Assembly (NCBI GenBank): GCA_963823535.1
Contig: CAWGLZ010000006.1
Coordinates: 1,116,001-1,180,000, forward strand
Length of the DNA: 64,000 nt
Source: RPQJ01 sp963823535
GTDB lineage: Bacteria > Pseudomonadota > Gammaproteobacteria > Steroidobacterales > Steroidobacteraceae
Direction: 5' to 3'
Shown here: one piece after another, positions 27,631 to 36,722 of the stretch
Layout of the letters: each line of letters starts with the position of its first letter
Numbering within the stretch: the stretch's first letter is position 1
The notes under the pieces: generated by a model
The model's input: only the letters and a program-made list of their open reading frames with translations
What the model was told of the DNA's origin: nothing
Database searches by the model: none
Position numbers and translations under genes: made by a program

Positions 27631-28004
27631 GAAGCCCTCCTCAATGTGAGCTGCTTCGTGCGTCGCCCGGTCTTTGCTCACGACAAGATCAGCGGCGCGT
27701 ACCCACTGCAGCGGCAGCCCGGCGATCTTGGGGCCCTCCAGACGAACGTCACAGAGGAAGCGAGGACCCGTGGCTTTGCGTCACCAGCTTTCGCTGGCTT
27801 TGCCCTTGTCGATTACGAATGGTGACAGGCTAGGAAAGCCCGTCAATTCTGGGATGTACTAGGTTCGACTCGACGACCGCTATGGGTCGGCCAGCGACAG
27901 CAGGGTGAGCGATCTCGCCGCCGGAAAGCTGACCCCCAACTTAAGCGACCGGATAGCCGACGTCCGCGGTCGGCAGTGCCCGACCCTCAGCGGTCACGCC
28001 AACC
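27631..28004. other. Intergenic stretch with a REP-like palindrome
   Basis: No gene is supported here. Near 27876 there is GACCGCTATGGGTCGG, a short palindrome (GACC...GGGTC) of the dispersed intergenic type. The rest shows no coding signal on either strand. Confidence 0.4.
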
Positions 28005-28277
28005 CTACGCGACCTCAAGAAGTGCGTGAGGGTTTCGATCGGCGACGAGCAACAACGTTCGCGCCGCACCCGAAGGCGCGCGTCGGCCTTGCTCCCAATC
28101 CTGCAGCGTGCGCACGGAAACGCCGAGCAGCGCCGCAAAGCGTGACTGCGACAGACCGGTCTTCTCGCGGATTGATGCAACGTCGGGCACATTGATAACG
28201 CGACTGACTTCGCCGCGCTTCAACTCGCCAAGCCCGTCCAGAATCTCCTGGCCAATATTTCGCTTCGTCTTACGCAT
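28005..28277 (-). CDS. higA: HigA-type antitoxin, XRE family
   Basis: 90 residues from the ATG at 28277. The helix-turn-helix is visible: VASIREKTGLSQSRFAALLG followed by VSVRTLQDWEQGRRAPSGAA. It should bind the toxin and repress its own promoter. The start overlaps the end of the upstream toxin gene by 8 bp. Toxin first and antitoxin second is the higBA order, the reverse of most type II systems. Confidence 0.85.
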   Translation of the reverse strand: MRKTKRNIGQEILDGLGELKRGEVSRVINVPDVASIREKTGLSQSRFAALLGVSVRTLQDWEQGRRAPSGAARTLLLVADRNPHALLEVA

Positions 28278-28602
28278 TATCGACTTCCTCACGAATTTGC
28301 CGCAGGACGTGGGCCGGGATGCTATCGGCCACGTTCTTCGGGTACATCGTCAGCATCCAGATGATCCCGTTCGCGCGCCGGACGTAATAGATGACGCGAT
28401 AGCCACCGCGTTTGCCTCGGCCCGGCGCAGCCCAGCGCAACTTGCGGACACCACCCGAGCCTGGGATAACGGGCCCAGCCTCTGGGTCAGCGATTAACGC
28501 AGACTGCAGCGCCGCGTATTCGGCATCGGTCAGGTACTCGAGAACCAGCTTGGTGAACGCTCGTGTCTCGATGAAGCTGAACATCTTTTGACTATACGGC
28601 AA
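28270..28602 (-). CDS. higB: HigB/RelE-family toxin
   Basis: 110 residues (104 if the second ATG at 28584 is used). The fold pattern of a RelE-type mRNA interferase is visible: a helical start (TKLVLEYLTDAEYAALQSAL), IPGSGGVRKLRWAAPGRGKRGGYRVIYY and the closing strand IIWMLTMYPKNVADSIP. The basic GKRGGYRVIYY strand is the usual catalytic surface. Such toxins cut mRNA at the ribosome. The gene overlaps the antitoxin start, giving a complete higBA pair enclosed by the 34-bp inverted repeats. Confidence 0.85.
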   Translation of the reverse strand: MPYSQKMFSFIETRAFTKLVLEYLTDAEYAALQSALIADPEAGPVIPGSGGVRKLRWAAPGRGKRGGYRVIYYVRRANGIIWMLTMYPKNVADSIPAHVLRQIREEVDNA

Positions 28603-29098
28603 TGCCGTAGCCAGTCAAGTTCGCGGGCCCAGCGAACAGATCATTGCGTGTGACCGCTCCTGGCCGGGACGAGCAAAAGCGGAGCTCAAATTGACCGCCG
28701 TAAACCAGCCATCCAAGGCGGTCCAGCGGGAGAAATTCTGAGCGGATCACCAGGGGCCGGTTATGGCCGGCTGCTGGAGGTCACGAACGGCGGCTTCGTA
28801 GATGCGAAACGCGAGAAGCCGCGGCTGAGCGTCGGGCAGCTTTGGGGAAACCCGACGGGCGGGTTTGGGTCGTTTCTCACCGTACAAGGTCCGCAATCGG
28901 GAACTGAATTCCGGTTGTTACCCGGGGCGGAGAGGAAGCGGACGTCCGTGTAGGCGCAAGATCGGCCAGGAGCGGTCGTACGGTGGTCTCACCGATCGCA
29001 GACGTTGGATGGGGCTATCAACCCGTTGCGGCCCGTCGTGCGCCGCCGAATCACAAGAGAGGACCGCCTGAGGGGCCGGTCCCTTCTCAGTGCATTGA
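28603..29098. other. Intergenic stretch with dispersed repeat fragments
   Basis: Contains the right copy of the 34-bp inverted repeat and pieces related to it, such as GGCCAGGAGCGGTCGTACGG near 28968 and its inverse TGACCGCTCCTGGCCGG near 28650. Short frames here have no ribosome site or family pattern. I see no gene. Confidence 0.4.
28764..28797 (-). repeat. 34-bp inverted repeat, right copy
   Basis: Exact reverse complement of 26734-26767; begins TGGCCGGCTGCTGGAGG. It lies 161 bp upstream of the higB start. Confidence 0.8.
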
Positions 29099-30205
29099 TT
29101 AAGAGCGCTTCGATGATGTCTGGGCCCGGTACGAACTCGGCGATTCCCCCGCCCACCGCCTGAAGGCCTTCCGGAAATTCGACGCGTCCGCGATGCCGAG
29201 TCGGCTCCCGATTTCCTCGATCGGCATAGTCGTATTCGTCAGGTACTCGATCGCCACCGAACGGCGGACCTCATCGAGCAGGTGCTGGAATGTCACTTCC
29301 TCAGCCTGCAGCCGACGGTGAAACGTCCTGAGCGATAGCCCGAGCGTGACCGCGACACTGGCCGCCGTTGCATTACGGCCCTGTGTGTCGAGGCACACTG
29401 CCCGGATCTCCCTCTGCAATGGAGTCTGTCCGCCGCCGCTGGAGACGATGCGCTCGCAGAATTCCCGGCAGAGGCCCGCCGTCATGGTACTGGCATTCGG
29501 GCACGGCGCCTCGAGCACCGACGCATCGAAATGCCACTCCATCACGTCGCTGTCAAAATATACGGGGCACGCGAACGTCTTCCGGTAAGCAGCGGCATGC
29601 GGTGGCGCCTCGTACGGGAAGTACATTGCCCGCGATGGAAACGGTGCCTCAAGCACGTGGCCCAGCAGCACGGTCATGGAACTGCGCCAGAACTCTGCGA
29701 CGAAGGGCAGGAGGTTGCCGAGAGACTGCGGATTGTGAGAGCGCAGGACCCCTGTATCGCCTCGCAGCTCGAACGTAATCCTGAGCACGGGTCCGGCCAG
29801 CTCGACATGCTCGCGGCCGAACCGGAACGCGCCCCCGAAGGTGGGGCTTGTCGCCATCGCGTATCCATAGACCCCGAAGTCGCTGATCTTCTGCCGCTTC
29901 CCGGCGCGCAGGGCAGTATCCGGTCGCCTGGCAAGCCGCTGCGCGTTCTTGAACAGTGCTATCCGCTGCGCGTGTGAAAGCGCAGTGTCAGCACGATTGC
30001 GCCACGACATCGGGACTCCGGTGCCGGCCAGGAGCTCGCGCGCGGGGACGCCCTGTTCCTCGAGTTCGTCGAACAGGGCAGCGAGCCCATAGCTGCCGCC
30101 AGCGCTTGCACGGTCCCCGAGGCGGCGTCGCTCCCGTCCGACGCTGGCTCTCGCTTGGCTTCGAATAACTGGCACGAAAAAACCCTCCAGCTGGCAGGAT
30201 TTCAC
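29099..30205 (-). CDS. AraC family transcriptional regulator
   Basis: 368 residues from a GTG at 30205 (start uncertain; a later start near residue 12 is possible). The N-terminal 200 residues match the arabinose-binding-like domain of the OruR/ArgR-like AraC group (GLAALFDELEEQGVPARELL, then FGVYGYAMATSPTFGGAFRF). The C-terminus is a double helix-turn-helix: ASVAVTLGLSLRTFHRRLQ and IEEIGSRLGIADASNFRKAF. It is divergent from the enoyl-CoA hydratase operon with a 56-bp gap, so it is the likely activator of that operon. Confidence 0.88.
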   Translation of the reverse strand: MKSCQLEGFFVPVIRSQARASVGRERRRLGDRASAGGSYGLAALFDELEEQGVPARELLAGTGVPMSWRNRADTALSHAQRIALFKNAQRLARRPDTALRAGKRQKISDFGVYGYAMATSPTFGGAFRFGREHVELAGPVLRITFELRGDTGVLRSHNPQSLGNLLPFVAEFWRSSMTVLLGHVLEAPFPSRAMYFPYEAPPHAAAYRKTFACPVYFDSDVMEWHFDASVLEAPCPNASTMTAGLCREFCERIVSSGGGQTPLQREIRAVCLDTQGRNATAASVAVTLGLSLRTFHRRLQAEEVTFQHLLDEVRRSVAIEYLTNTTMPIEEIGSRLGIADASNFRKAFRRWAGESPSSYRAQTSSKRS

Positions 30206-30261
30206 CTTGTCTTGCCTTGGTCAAGGATTGATCATCCGTTCCCCTCAGGTGGGAGAGAAGC

Positions 30262-31041
30262 ATGAATCAGGAATCCGTGGTCCAGGTGACGCACGACGGT
30301 CCGGTCGCGATCGTGGAGATGCGCTTCGCACCGCATAACCTGCTCGGCCCAACGCTGATGCAGGGAATTCTCGATGGCTTCGAGGCGGCAGAGGCTGCGG
30401 GCGCGCGTGCCGTGCTGCTCAAAAGTGGGCTGCGGCATTTTTCGGCAGGCGCCGACTTGTCCCTGTTCGAGGCTGCAATGGGCAACGGCGAAGGCCTCAC
30501 CGTTTCGCCCGCGGAGTTCCTGGCACGGCTGGAATCCTTTTCCCTGCCGGCGGTCGCTGCCGTGCACGGTGTGTGCGTGGGTGGCGGCTTCGAACTGGCG
30601 CTAGCCTGCGACTTCATCATCGCTGCCCGCAGCGCCAAGATCGGCTCGGTCGAGGTCACGCTCGGCCTCAATCCGCTGATGGGTGCGATCCAGCGACAGG
30701 TGCAGCGCGCCGGCGTGGCGCGCGCCAAGGAAATGTCTATGCTCGGCCGACGCTACGACGCCGAGACGCTCGAGCGCTGGAACATCATCAATCGCGTCGT
30801 GGACGACGAACATCTTGCAGAGGCCTCGCTCGCCCTGGTGCGTGAACTGGCCCACGGACCCACGCTGGCGCATCGCATCACCAAGCGACTCGCCAATCTC
30901 GCCGCGAACGAGGGCGTCGCCGCGGCCGACGCCGTCATGGAAGAGTGGCAGAACGCGCTGTGGTCCTCCGAGGACCTGAAGATCGGCATGGATTCGCTGA
31001 TGAAGAATGGCCCCGGCCTCGCGAAGTTCGTGGGTCGATGA
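30262..31041 (+). CDS. Enoyl-CoA hydratase/isomerase family protein
   Basis: 259 residues with the crotonase fold: the oxyanion-hole turns GLRHFSAGADLSLFE and GVCVGGGFELALACDF, and the SVEVTLGLNPLMGAI region. One catalytic glutamate is visible in the third of these (SVEVTLGLNP). It should hydrate or isomerise a CoA-bound unsaturated acid. It is the first gene of a five-gene operon, overlapping the CoA-transferase start by four bases (ATGA). The AraC regulator is divergent. Confidence 0.88.
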   Translation: MNQESVVQVTHDGPVAIVEMRFAPHNLLGPTLMQGILDGFEAAEAAGARAVLLKSGLRHFSAGADLSLFEAAMGNGEGLTVSPAEFLARLESFSLPAVAAVHGVCVGGGFELALACDFIIAARSAKIGSVEVTLGLNPLMGAIQRQVQRAGVARAKEMSMLGRRYDAETLERWNIINRVVDDEHLAEASLALVRELAHGPTLAHRITKRLANLAANEGVAAADAVMEEWQNALWSSEDLKIGMDSLMKNGPGLAKFVGR

Positions 31042-32309
31042 GCATGGCCGGACCCTTGCAGGGACTGCAGGTCGTCGATTTCTCGCGCGTACTCGCGGGT
31101 CCGCTCTGCGCGCGCACATTGCAGGACCTCGGTGCCGACGTGATCAAGGTCGAGCCGCCGCGTGCGGATGTTTCGCGCTTTGCGGCACCGGTGAACACCA
31201 ACGGCATGTCGGGTTACTACGCCCAGCAGAATGCCGGCAAGAAGAACATCTCGATCGACCTCAACAAGCCCGAGGCGCGCGAACTGGCCCTGCGGCTCTG
31301 CGACCGCGCGGACGTGCTGGTCGAGAATTTCCGGCCCGGGACGCTGGCCGGGTTCGGGCTCGACTACGCGACGCTGGCCCTGCGCAATCCCCGCCTGGTC
31401 TACGTGTCGATCTCCGGTTATGGCCAGCAGGGGCCCTGGAAGGGGCGTATGGCGTACGCGCCCACCGTACAGGCGGAGGCGGGTTTCACCCATCACGCGT
31501 TGCGGCACTTCTCTGGAAATCTCGGTGCCCCGCAGACCGATCCGCTGTCGCACGCCGACGTGTACGCCGGCCTGCAGGCGGCTATTGGCGTGCTGGCGGC
31601 GTTGCGCCAGCGCGAGCTCGCCGGTCGCGGCCAGCACATCGACGTCGCGATGGCAGCAACGATCATGGCTATCAATGAACGGGCCCACGTCGACCTGAGC
31701 GGCCTCGACCTCGGGGATGAGCCGGCCATTCTCGGCGCGACCGACGGGTCGTTCTTCAAGGGGCCGGGCGGCGAGACCTTCGTCTCGGCCATCAGCCTGG
31801 TCGGAACGATCACCTTCCGTTTCTTCATGGCGGCAATGCGCCGACCGGACCTGGCGCAGGACCCGCGCTTCGGCACGCCGGGCGCGCGGCGGGCCAACCT
31901 CGAAGCGTTGAAGGCGATCGTGCAGGCGTGGATCTACTCGTTTCCGGATCTCGCGGCGCTGGACGCGCAGCTCGACGAGGCGAAGATCGCCATCGGCGAG
32001 ATCCGCACGCTCGAGCATGTGGCGGACAGCGAGTGGGCCGAGTACTGGACGGCCACGCATCGCGTCTCGGACCGCAACGGTGGCGACTTCCGCCTGCCCG
32101 GGCGGCCCTGGAAATTCTCCGCGGCAGATCTCGATCCTCCTGGCGAGCCCGCACTGCAGGGTGAGCACAACGCGGAGGTCTGTGCGCTGCTTGGGCTCGA
32201 TGCGCAGGAAATGGAGCGTCTCGTGCAGTCCGGCGCGCTGGTCGGGAACTTCGCCGCGCAGATGATTGCCGTGGTTCTCGGTGAATCGAACTCTATTGGA
32301 GCGACCTAA
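31038..32309 (+). CDS. CaiB/BaiF family class III CoA-transferase
   Basis: 423 residues from the ATG at 31038, inside the preceding stop overlap. Family motifs are LQVVDFSRVLAGPLCARTLQDLGADVIKVEPP at the N-terminus, AGKKNISIDLNKPEA, ADVLVENFRPGTLAGFGLDY and YVSISGYGQQGPW. The catalytic aspartate should be that of HADVYAGLQAAIG (about residue 175). These enzymes move CoA between carboxylic acids. Together with the hydratase it points to activation and beta-oxidation-like breakdown of an acid. Its stop overlaps the arylsulfatase start by one base. Confidence 0.88.
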   Translation: MSMAGPLQGLQVVDFSRVLAGPLCARTLQDLGADVIKVEPPRADVSRFAAPVNTNGMSGYYAQQNAGKKNISIDLNKPEARELALRLCDRADVLVENFRPGTLAGFGLDYATLALRNPRLVYVSISGYGQQGPWKGRMAYAPTVQAEAGFTHHALRHFSGNLGAPQTDPLSHADVYAGLQAAIGVLAALRQRELAGRGQHIDVAMAATIMAINERAHVDLSGLDLGDEPAILGATDGSFFKGPGGETFVSAISLVGTITFRFFMAAMRRPDLAQDPRFGTPGARRANLEALKAIVQAWIYSFPDLAALDAQLDEAKIAIGEIRTLEHVADSEWAEYWTATHRVSDRNGGDFRLPGRPWKFSAADLDPPGEPALQGEHNAEVCALLGLDAQEMERLVQSGALVGNFAAQMIAVVLGESNSIGAT

Positions 32310-34069
32310 TGCGACAACTGATCCTGTCCTATATTGCCGCCGGCCTGATCGCAGGCACTGTATCCCCATATGCCCGGGCGGAGAAGCCTGCGACACGGCC
32401 AAACGTCCTGCTGATCGTCGCCGATGATGCAGCACTGGGCGATTTCGGTTTCACCGGCGCGGTGACCCGCACTCCGAACATCGATCACCTCGCGCAGGAA
32501 GGGATCACCTTCACCCGGTTCCATGCCTCGCCTGTGTGCTCGATCACGCGAGGCATGCTGCTGACTGGCAACAACCCGGTGGAAATCGGTCTCGGCGCCT
32601 TCGATTACACAAAATATCCGCCGGCGGAGGGCAAGCCCGGATACGAGGCCTACCTGACCCGCACGACGGCCACGATTGCAGAACTGCTGCGAGACTCAGG
32701 CTATCGCACCTACACCGTCGGCAAGTGGCACCTCGGCGGTACCCGTCACGGCGGGGAGCCGCCAACCGAGTGGGGCTTCGATCGCAGCTACTCAATCTAT
32801 ACGGGTGGCGCCAATCACTGGAACGATGGGGTATTCCACGTCGACATGCACGACCCTGAAGTCGCCGCCCAGGTCAAGGCCGGCAAGATACCGGCCGAGC
32901 CGTACTATGAGGACGGCAAGCGCGTCGCGCGGCCGACCGGCATTTTCTCGGACGACCTCTTTACCGCCAAGCTGCTCGAATACCTCGAGACGGACCGCAA
33001 AAGCGGCAAGCCGTTCTTCGCCTACGTTGCCTACACGACGCCGCACGCACCGCTACAGGCGCCGGACTTCCTCATCGAAAAATACGAGCAGCACTTCTAC
33101 GAACTCGGCTTCGACGGCCTCAAGCACGCCCGTTTCGAGGCGCAGAAGAAACTCGGCATCATCCCGCAGGACGCCAAGTACCCTGACGCGAGCAAGAACC
33201 ATCTGCTGCGCACCTGGGCGTCGCTGAGCGACGAGGACAGACGCCGGATGGCGCGCGTGATGGCTACCTACGCAGCCATGCTGGAGTCGCAGGACTACAG
33301 CGTGGGCCTGATACTCAACTACCTGCGCGAGACCGGGCAGCTCGACGACACGCTGATCGTTTACCTGTCCGACAACGGGCCGGAGGGTACCGACGTCCAG
33401 GGCGAGTTGAGCAATCCGGCCGCAACCCAGTGGGCGCAGAAGAACTTCAGCCAGGCCTTCGAGGACATCGGAAACGGCGACTCCTATGTTTTCATCGGCA
33501 CCGATTTTGCCAATGCCGTTACCGGCGGCCTGTCGTGGTGGAAGTGGTTTATCGGCGAAGGCGGTATTCGCACGCCGCTGATCATCGTACCGCCCAGCAA
33601 CGCTACGTTTGCCCGCAAGACGCAAAAGACCGCGGAGTATGCGCACGTCAAGGACGTGCCGACCACGATCCTGGACTACGCTGGCGTCGGGCCGGCCCCG
33701 CAGGGATACAAGGGCCGCAAGATCGTCGCGCCTTCCGGCGTCTCGATGCGCAGCTTCATCGAAGGAAAGAGCGAGCGCCCTCGTACGGAAGACCAGTGGG
33801 TCGCGTTCGAACTCTTCGGCAACAGCTTCGTCGTCGCGGGTAACTACAAGGCGATGCGTGTCCGGACGGGCATGTACGGCGACGGCCAGTGGCACCTGTA
33901 CGACATCCGCAATGACCCCGCGGAAACCACCCAGCTCGAAGGCGCGCAGCCGGAGAGGCTCAAGCGGATGATCGCGATCTACGACAGTTACGCGAAAGAG
34001 AAAGGCATCGTGCCCGTCGCAGAGAACTGGAGTCCGTGGCACGGCTTCATCGAAGAGCAGACGCCCTGA
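32309..34069 (+). CDS. Arylsulfatase-type sulfatase, exported, with atypical activation motif
   Basis: 586 residues with a Sec signal (MRQLILSYIAAGLIAGTVSP, then YARA). Sulfatase features are clear: metal aspartates D39-D40 in LLIVADDAALGDFG, KWHLGG, TPHAPLQAP and LSDNGPEG. The cysteine that would be converted to formylglycine is C77 in SPVCSITRGMLLTG. The usual motif is C-x-P/A-x-R, but here the third position is isoleucine, which is unusual. The protein would hydrolyse sulfate esters in the periplasm. It overlaps the CoA-transferase stop by one base, so it belongs to the catabolic operon. Confidence 0.85.
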   Translation: MRQLILSYIAAGLIAGTVSPYARAEKPATRPNVLLIVADDAALGDFGFTGAVTRTPNIDHLAQEGITFTRFHASPVCSITRGMLLTGNNPVEIGLGAFDYTKYPPAEGKPGYEAYLTRTTATIAELLRDSGYRTYTVGKWHLGGTRHGGEPPTEWGFDRSYSIYTGGANHWNDGVFHVDMHDPEVAAQVKAGKIPAEPYYEDGKRVARPTGIFSDDLFTAKLLEYLETDRKSGKPFFAYVAYTTPHAPLQAPDFLIEKYEQHFYELGFDGLKHARFEAQKKLGIIPQDAKYPDASKNHLLRTWASLSDEDRRRMARVMATYAAMLESQDYSVGLILNYLRETGQLDDTLIVYLSDNGPEGTDVQGELSNPAATQWAQKNFSQAFEDIGNGDSYVFIGTDFANAVTGGLSWWKWFIGEGGIRTPLIIVPPSNATFARKTQKTAEYAHVKDVPTTILDYAGVGPAPQGYKGRKIVAPSGVSMRSFIEGKSERPRTEDQWVAFELFGNSFVVAGNYKAMRVRTGMYGDGQWHLYDIRNDPAETTQLEGAQPERLKRMIAIYDSYAKEKGIVPVAENWSPWHGFIEEQTP

Positions 34070-34104
34070 GTCACGTCATTCAACCCAATGGAATTCACGC
34101 AGTC

Positions 34105-35073
34105 ATGAACACAACTTCCGATCCGATTGGTTTTCTCGGCCGGCTCAACGCCAGCGTGCTGCTCGCGGTCACGCATGAGTATGCACAGGTCAAGAATGCC
34201 GCTCGTCCCGGCGCCGGGCGTGCCGAGCCCCGCGCGGTGCAGTTCAGTATTCGTCCTGAGTATCGCAGCATCGACGGCGTCAAGGTGCGCTTTGCCCAGG
34301 GCGGCAAGCAGGATGGCCCCGTCGTGCTGCTGCTGTGTCCGCTGCCGCAGAGCATCCTGTGCTATGAGCCGATCTGGGACAAGCTTGCGCAGCACTGCCG
34401 GCTGGTTGCGCTGGACCTGCCCGGGTTCGGTCGCAGCGAAGGCGGCCTCGAGTTCATGGGCTTCGACGCCCAGAGCCGTTTCCTCGACAAGTTCATCCGC
34501 GAGCTGGGACTCAAGCAGGTTCACATCGTCGGCCCCGACGTCGGCATGCCGGTGGCCCTGCACTACGTGATACACCGTCAACACGACGCGGCCAGCGTGA
34601 TCGTGGGTGACGGCCCGGCCATCGCACCTTCGACCAACGGCAGCATCATCGACAAGATGGTGGACTCCGGGTTCTGGCGCATGATGTTTGCCATTACCGG
34701 ATCCAAGGCTTTTGTGGAAGGCGGTTGTCGCCTCGGCTGCGTGAACTACGTTCCCAGCACAGCGGAAGTCGCGGATTACGTCGCGAGTTATGCCGGGCGC
34801 ATTGGCACGGTAACGCAATGGTTCAAGGCGTATCCCGAGAACCTCGCAACGGTCGACCCGCACCTCGCCAGCCTCGACCTTCCGGTGCAGCTCTTCTGGG
34901 GCGACCTCGACCAGTTCCTGCTCGTCGACAACGCCCACCGCCTTCAGCAGCGGCTCAAACGCAGCCAATTGCGGCTTTTTGAGCGCTGCGGGCACTTCTC
35001 TTACCAGGACAAGCCCGAGGAATTCGCTGAGATGCTGCTCGCCTGGGTGGGTGGCGGGTATCGCGGCGTCTGA
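34105..35073 (+). CDS. Alpha/beta hydrolase with aspartate nucleophile (dehalogenase/epoxide-hydrolase-like)
   Basis: 322 residues from the ATG at 34105. An earlier start at 34036 overlaps the sulfatase end and looks non-coding. The nucleophile elbow reads VGPDVGMPVAL, so aspartate takes the serine position as in haloalkane dehalogenases and epoxide hydrolases. The acid and base are probably in FWGDLDQFLLVDNAHRL and CGHFSYQDKPEEF. The lid region (about 185-250) is helical. It is in the same operon as the sulfatase, 35 bp downstream. The substrate is unknown. Confidence 0.78.
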   Translation: MNTTSDPIGFLGRLNASVLLAVTHEYAQVKNAARPGAGRAEPRAVQFSIRPEYRSIDGVKVRFAQGGKQDGPVVLLLCPLPQSILCYEPIWDKLAQHCRLVALDLPGFGRSEGGLEFMGFDAQSRFLDKFIRELGLKQVHIVGPDVGMPVALHYVIHRQHDAASVIVGDGPAIAPSTNGSIIDKMVDSGFWRMMFAITGSKAFVEGGCRLGCVNYVPSTAEVADYVASYAGRIGTVTQWFKAYPENLATVDPHLASLDLPVQLFWGDLDQFLLVDNAHRLQQRLKRSQLRLFERCGHFSYQDKPEEFAEMLLAWVGGGYRGV

Positions 35074-35109
35074 GCGGGCGCACCAGCTCTGTACAAACAT
35101 CGAGGCAGC

Positions 35110-36048
35110 ATGACCGATACGTACCAGACTGATCCGACCTGGGTCCGGTTGCAGGATTACCTGCCCCCAGCCTGTCGCTGGGAGGCGGATTTCGGGCCGA
35201 AGGAGGACTCCTTCCGCTGGCGTAACAGCGATGTGCACGTCGAGCGGTTCGCCAATCCTGCTTCCCCGTGCAAGGTGATCCTGCATCACGGGGTGGGCAC
35301 CAACGGGCGGTTGCTGTCGCTCGTTGCGGGAGCGCCGCTCGCGAGGCTCGGCTTCGAGGTCGCTGCTATCGACATGCCGTTCTACGGCATGACGCGTAAC
35401 GGTGAGTCCGGCGTGCGCTGGGAAGACTGGGTGCGGATAGGCGCCGAGTTCGTGGAGAGGGAAGTCGCGGCGGATGGCCGGCCGGTCTTTCTCTACGGAC
35501 TAAGCGCTGGTGGGATGCTCGCCTACAACGTCGCCTGCGAGACGCGGAAGGTGAGCGGCATCATGGGCATGTGCTTCATCGACGCAGGTTCGCCGGTGGC
35601 TCGCATGCGCATGTCGGACCGGCCCCGGATGGACGAAGTCGCTTTCAAGATGCTGGGCGCCATGCCCGATTCAGTGCTCAGGCGGCTGCGCGTACCGATG
35701 AAGCATCTGGTGAAGATGAAGGCCCTGGTGAACGATGACAGGGCGCTGCGCATATTGCTGAAAGACAAGCATTCGGCCGGCGCATGCGTCACGCTTGAGT
35801 TCGTCGACAGCATGATCCAGTACAAACCGACCATTGAGTTCGAGGACTTCGATCTTTGTCCGGTGTTGCTGCTGCAGCCGGGTGAAGACCGCTGGACCCC
35901 TTTCCCGGTGACGGAGCCCTTCTGGAAGCGGCTGCGTGCGCCGAAGCAGGTCGTCACGCTCGGGAACGCCGGCCACTATCCGATCGAGGAACCGGGCCTG
36001 ACGCAGATGAGGGATGCGATGGCTGCTTTCATCCGGTCCTTGTCCTAG
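35110..36048 (+). CDS. Alpha/beta hydrolase, serine type
   Basis: 312 residues. The nucleophile elbow is LYGLSAGGMLAYN (GLSAGG), with the oxyanion region ILHHGVGTNGRLLS, an acid probably at GEDRWTPFP and the catalytic histidine in GNAGHYPIEEPG. It follows the aspartate-type hydrolase by 36 bp and ends the operon. Two hydrolases, a sulfatase and two CoA enzymes suggest stepwise release and oxidation of an esterified, sulfated molecule (inference). Confidence 0.8.
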   Translation: MTDTYQTDPTWVRLQDYLPPACRWEADFGPKEDSFRWRNSDVHVERFANPASPCKVILHHGVGTNGRLLSLVAGAPLARLGFEVAAIDMPFYGMTRNGESGVRWEDWVRIGAEFVEREVAADGRPVFLYGLSAGGMLAYNVACETRKVSGIMGMCFIDAGSPVARMRMSDRPRMDEVAFKMLGAMPDSVLRRLRVPMKHLVKMKALVNDDRALRILLKDKHSAGACVTLEFVDSMIQYKPTIEFEDFDLCPVLLLQPGEDRWTPFPVTEPFWKRLRAPKQVVTLGNAGHYPIEEPGLTQMRDAMAAFIRSLS

Positions 36049-36099
36049 CCAGCGGCGTGAACGTGATCCGCAAGCCCGGGGGCGCGGCCGTCATCGTCA

Positions 36100-36268
36100 A
36101 GCGCGGCGGGGGCCGTATGCCGCTGGTCCTCGCCAGAATGCCGCCGATAGCGGAGTGGTTACGGTCAAAGAGGCGGGCGATCTTGTTCAGCGACTCGCCT
36201 TGTCGTCAGCGCTCCCACATCAACGCCTTATCGGTCTCCGTGTAATGGATCCTCATTCGGCGCTTCAT
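36100..36268 (-). pseudogene. IS30-family transposase remnant (N-terminal part)
   Basis: On the minus strand from the ATG at 36268 the translation opens MKRRMRIHYTETDKALMWER, then a TGA where the family has tryptophan, and continues as GESLNKIARLFDRNHSAIGG and ILARTSGIRPP. This is the start of an IS30-type transposase, where the helix-turn-helix binds the element ends. Similarity ends near 36100. It is a decayed fragment with a nonsense mutation. Confidence 0.8.
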
Positions 36269-36437
36269 GGGCAACACCCGCCGTTCTAAGAGATTAGAGT
36301 CTAGGTGTTGCATCGACCGGTTGAATCCGCAGCCGAACCCGGGGGTTGGCGAAGGTCTGCTTTCCGATACCCGGCAGGGGAGGATGGGTCGATTTTCCCC
36401 GTTGAGCGTCCGCTTTCGGGTTCAGATTTCCAGGCGT

Positions 36438-36722
36438 TGCGACCGGCTGCGGGTGCGACCAGGCGAGAAGATCCCCGTCGATGGCGAGGTCGTCGAAGGT
36501 CGGTCGAGCATCGACGAGTCGATGTTGACCGGTGAGCCGATTCCGGTCGAGAAGGACGCCGGCGACAAGGTGATCGGTGCCACGATCAACGGCGTTGGTG
36601 CGATGGTCGTCCGGGCCGAGAAGGTTGGCGCAGACACCGTCCTGTCCCAGATCGTCCAGCTCGTCTCGCAGGCGCAACGATCGCGGGCGCCGATGCAGTG
36701 CCTCGCCGACCTGCGACGTTAG
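36438..36722 (+). pseudogene. Copper P-type ATPase (CopA) internal fragment
   Basis: 95 residues without a start codon match the actuator domain of P1B copper ATPases: RLRVRPGEKIPVDGEVVEG, SSIDESMLTGEPIPVEKDAG and GADTVLSQIVQLVSQAQRSR. TGE is the dephosphorylation motif. Both ends are broken: no membrane or ATP-binding domains follow, and the frame stops at 36722. It is a relic in mobile debris next to the IS30 fragment. Confidence 0.85.

Noticed and set aside
32281..32300. GAATCGAACTC, resembling an inverted tRNA T-loop
   Set aside because: It lies inside the end of the CoA-transferase gene and lacks any other tRNA bases.
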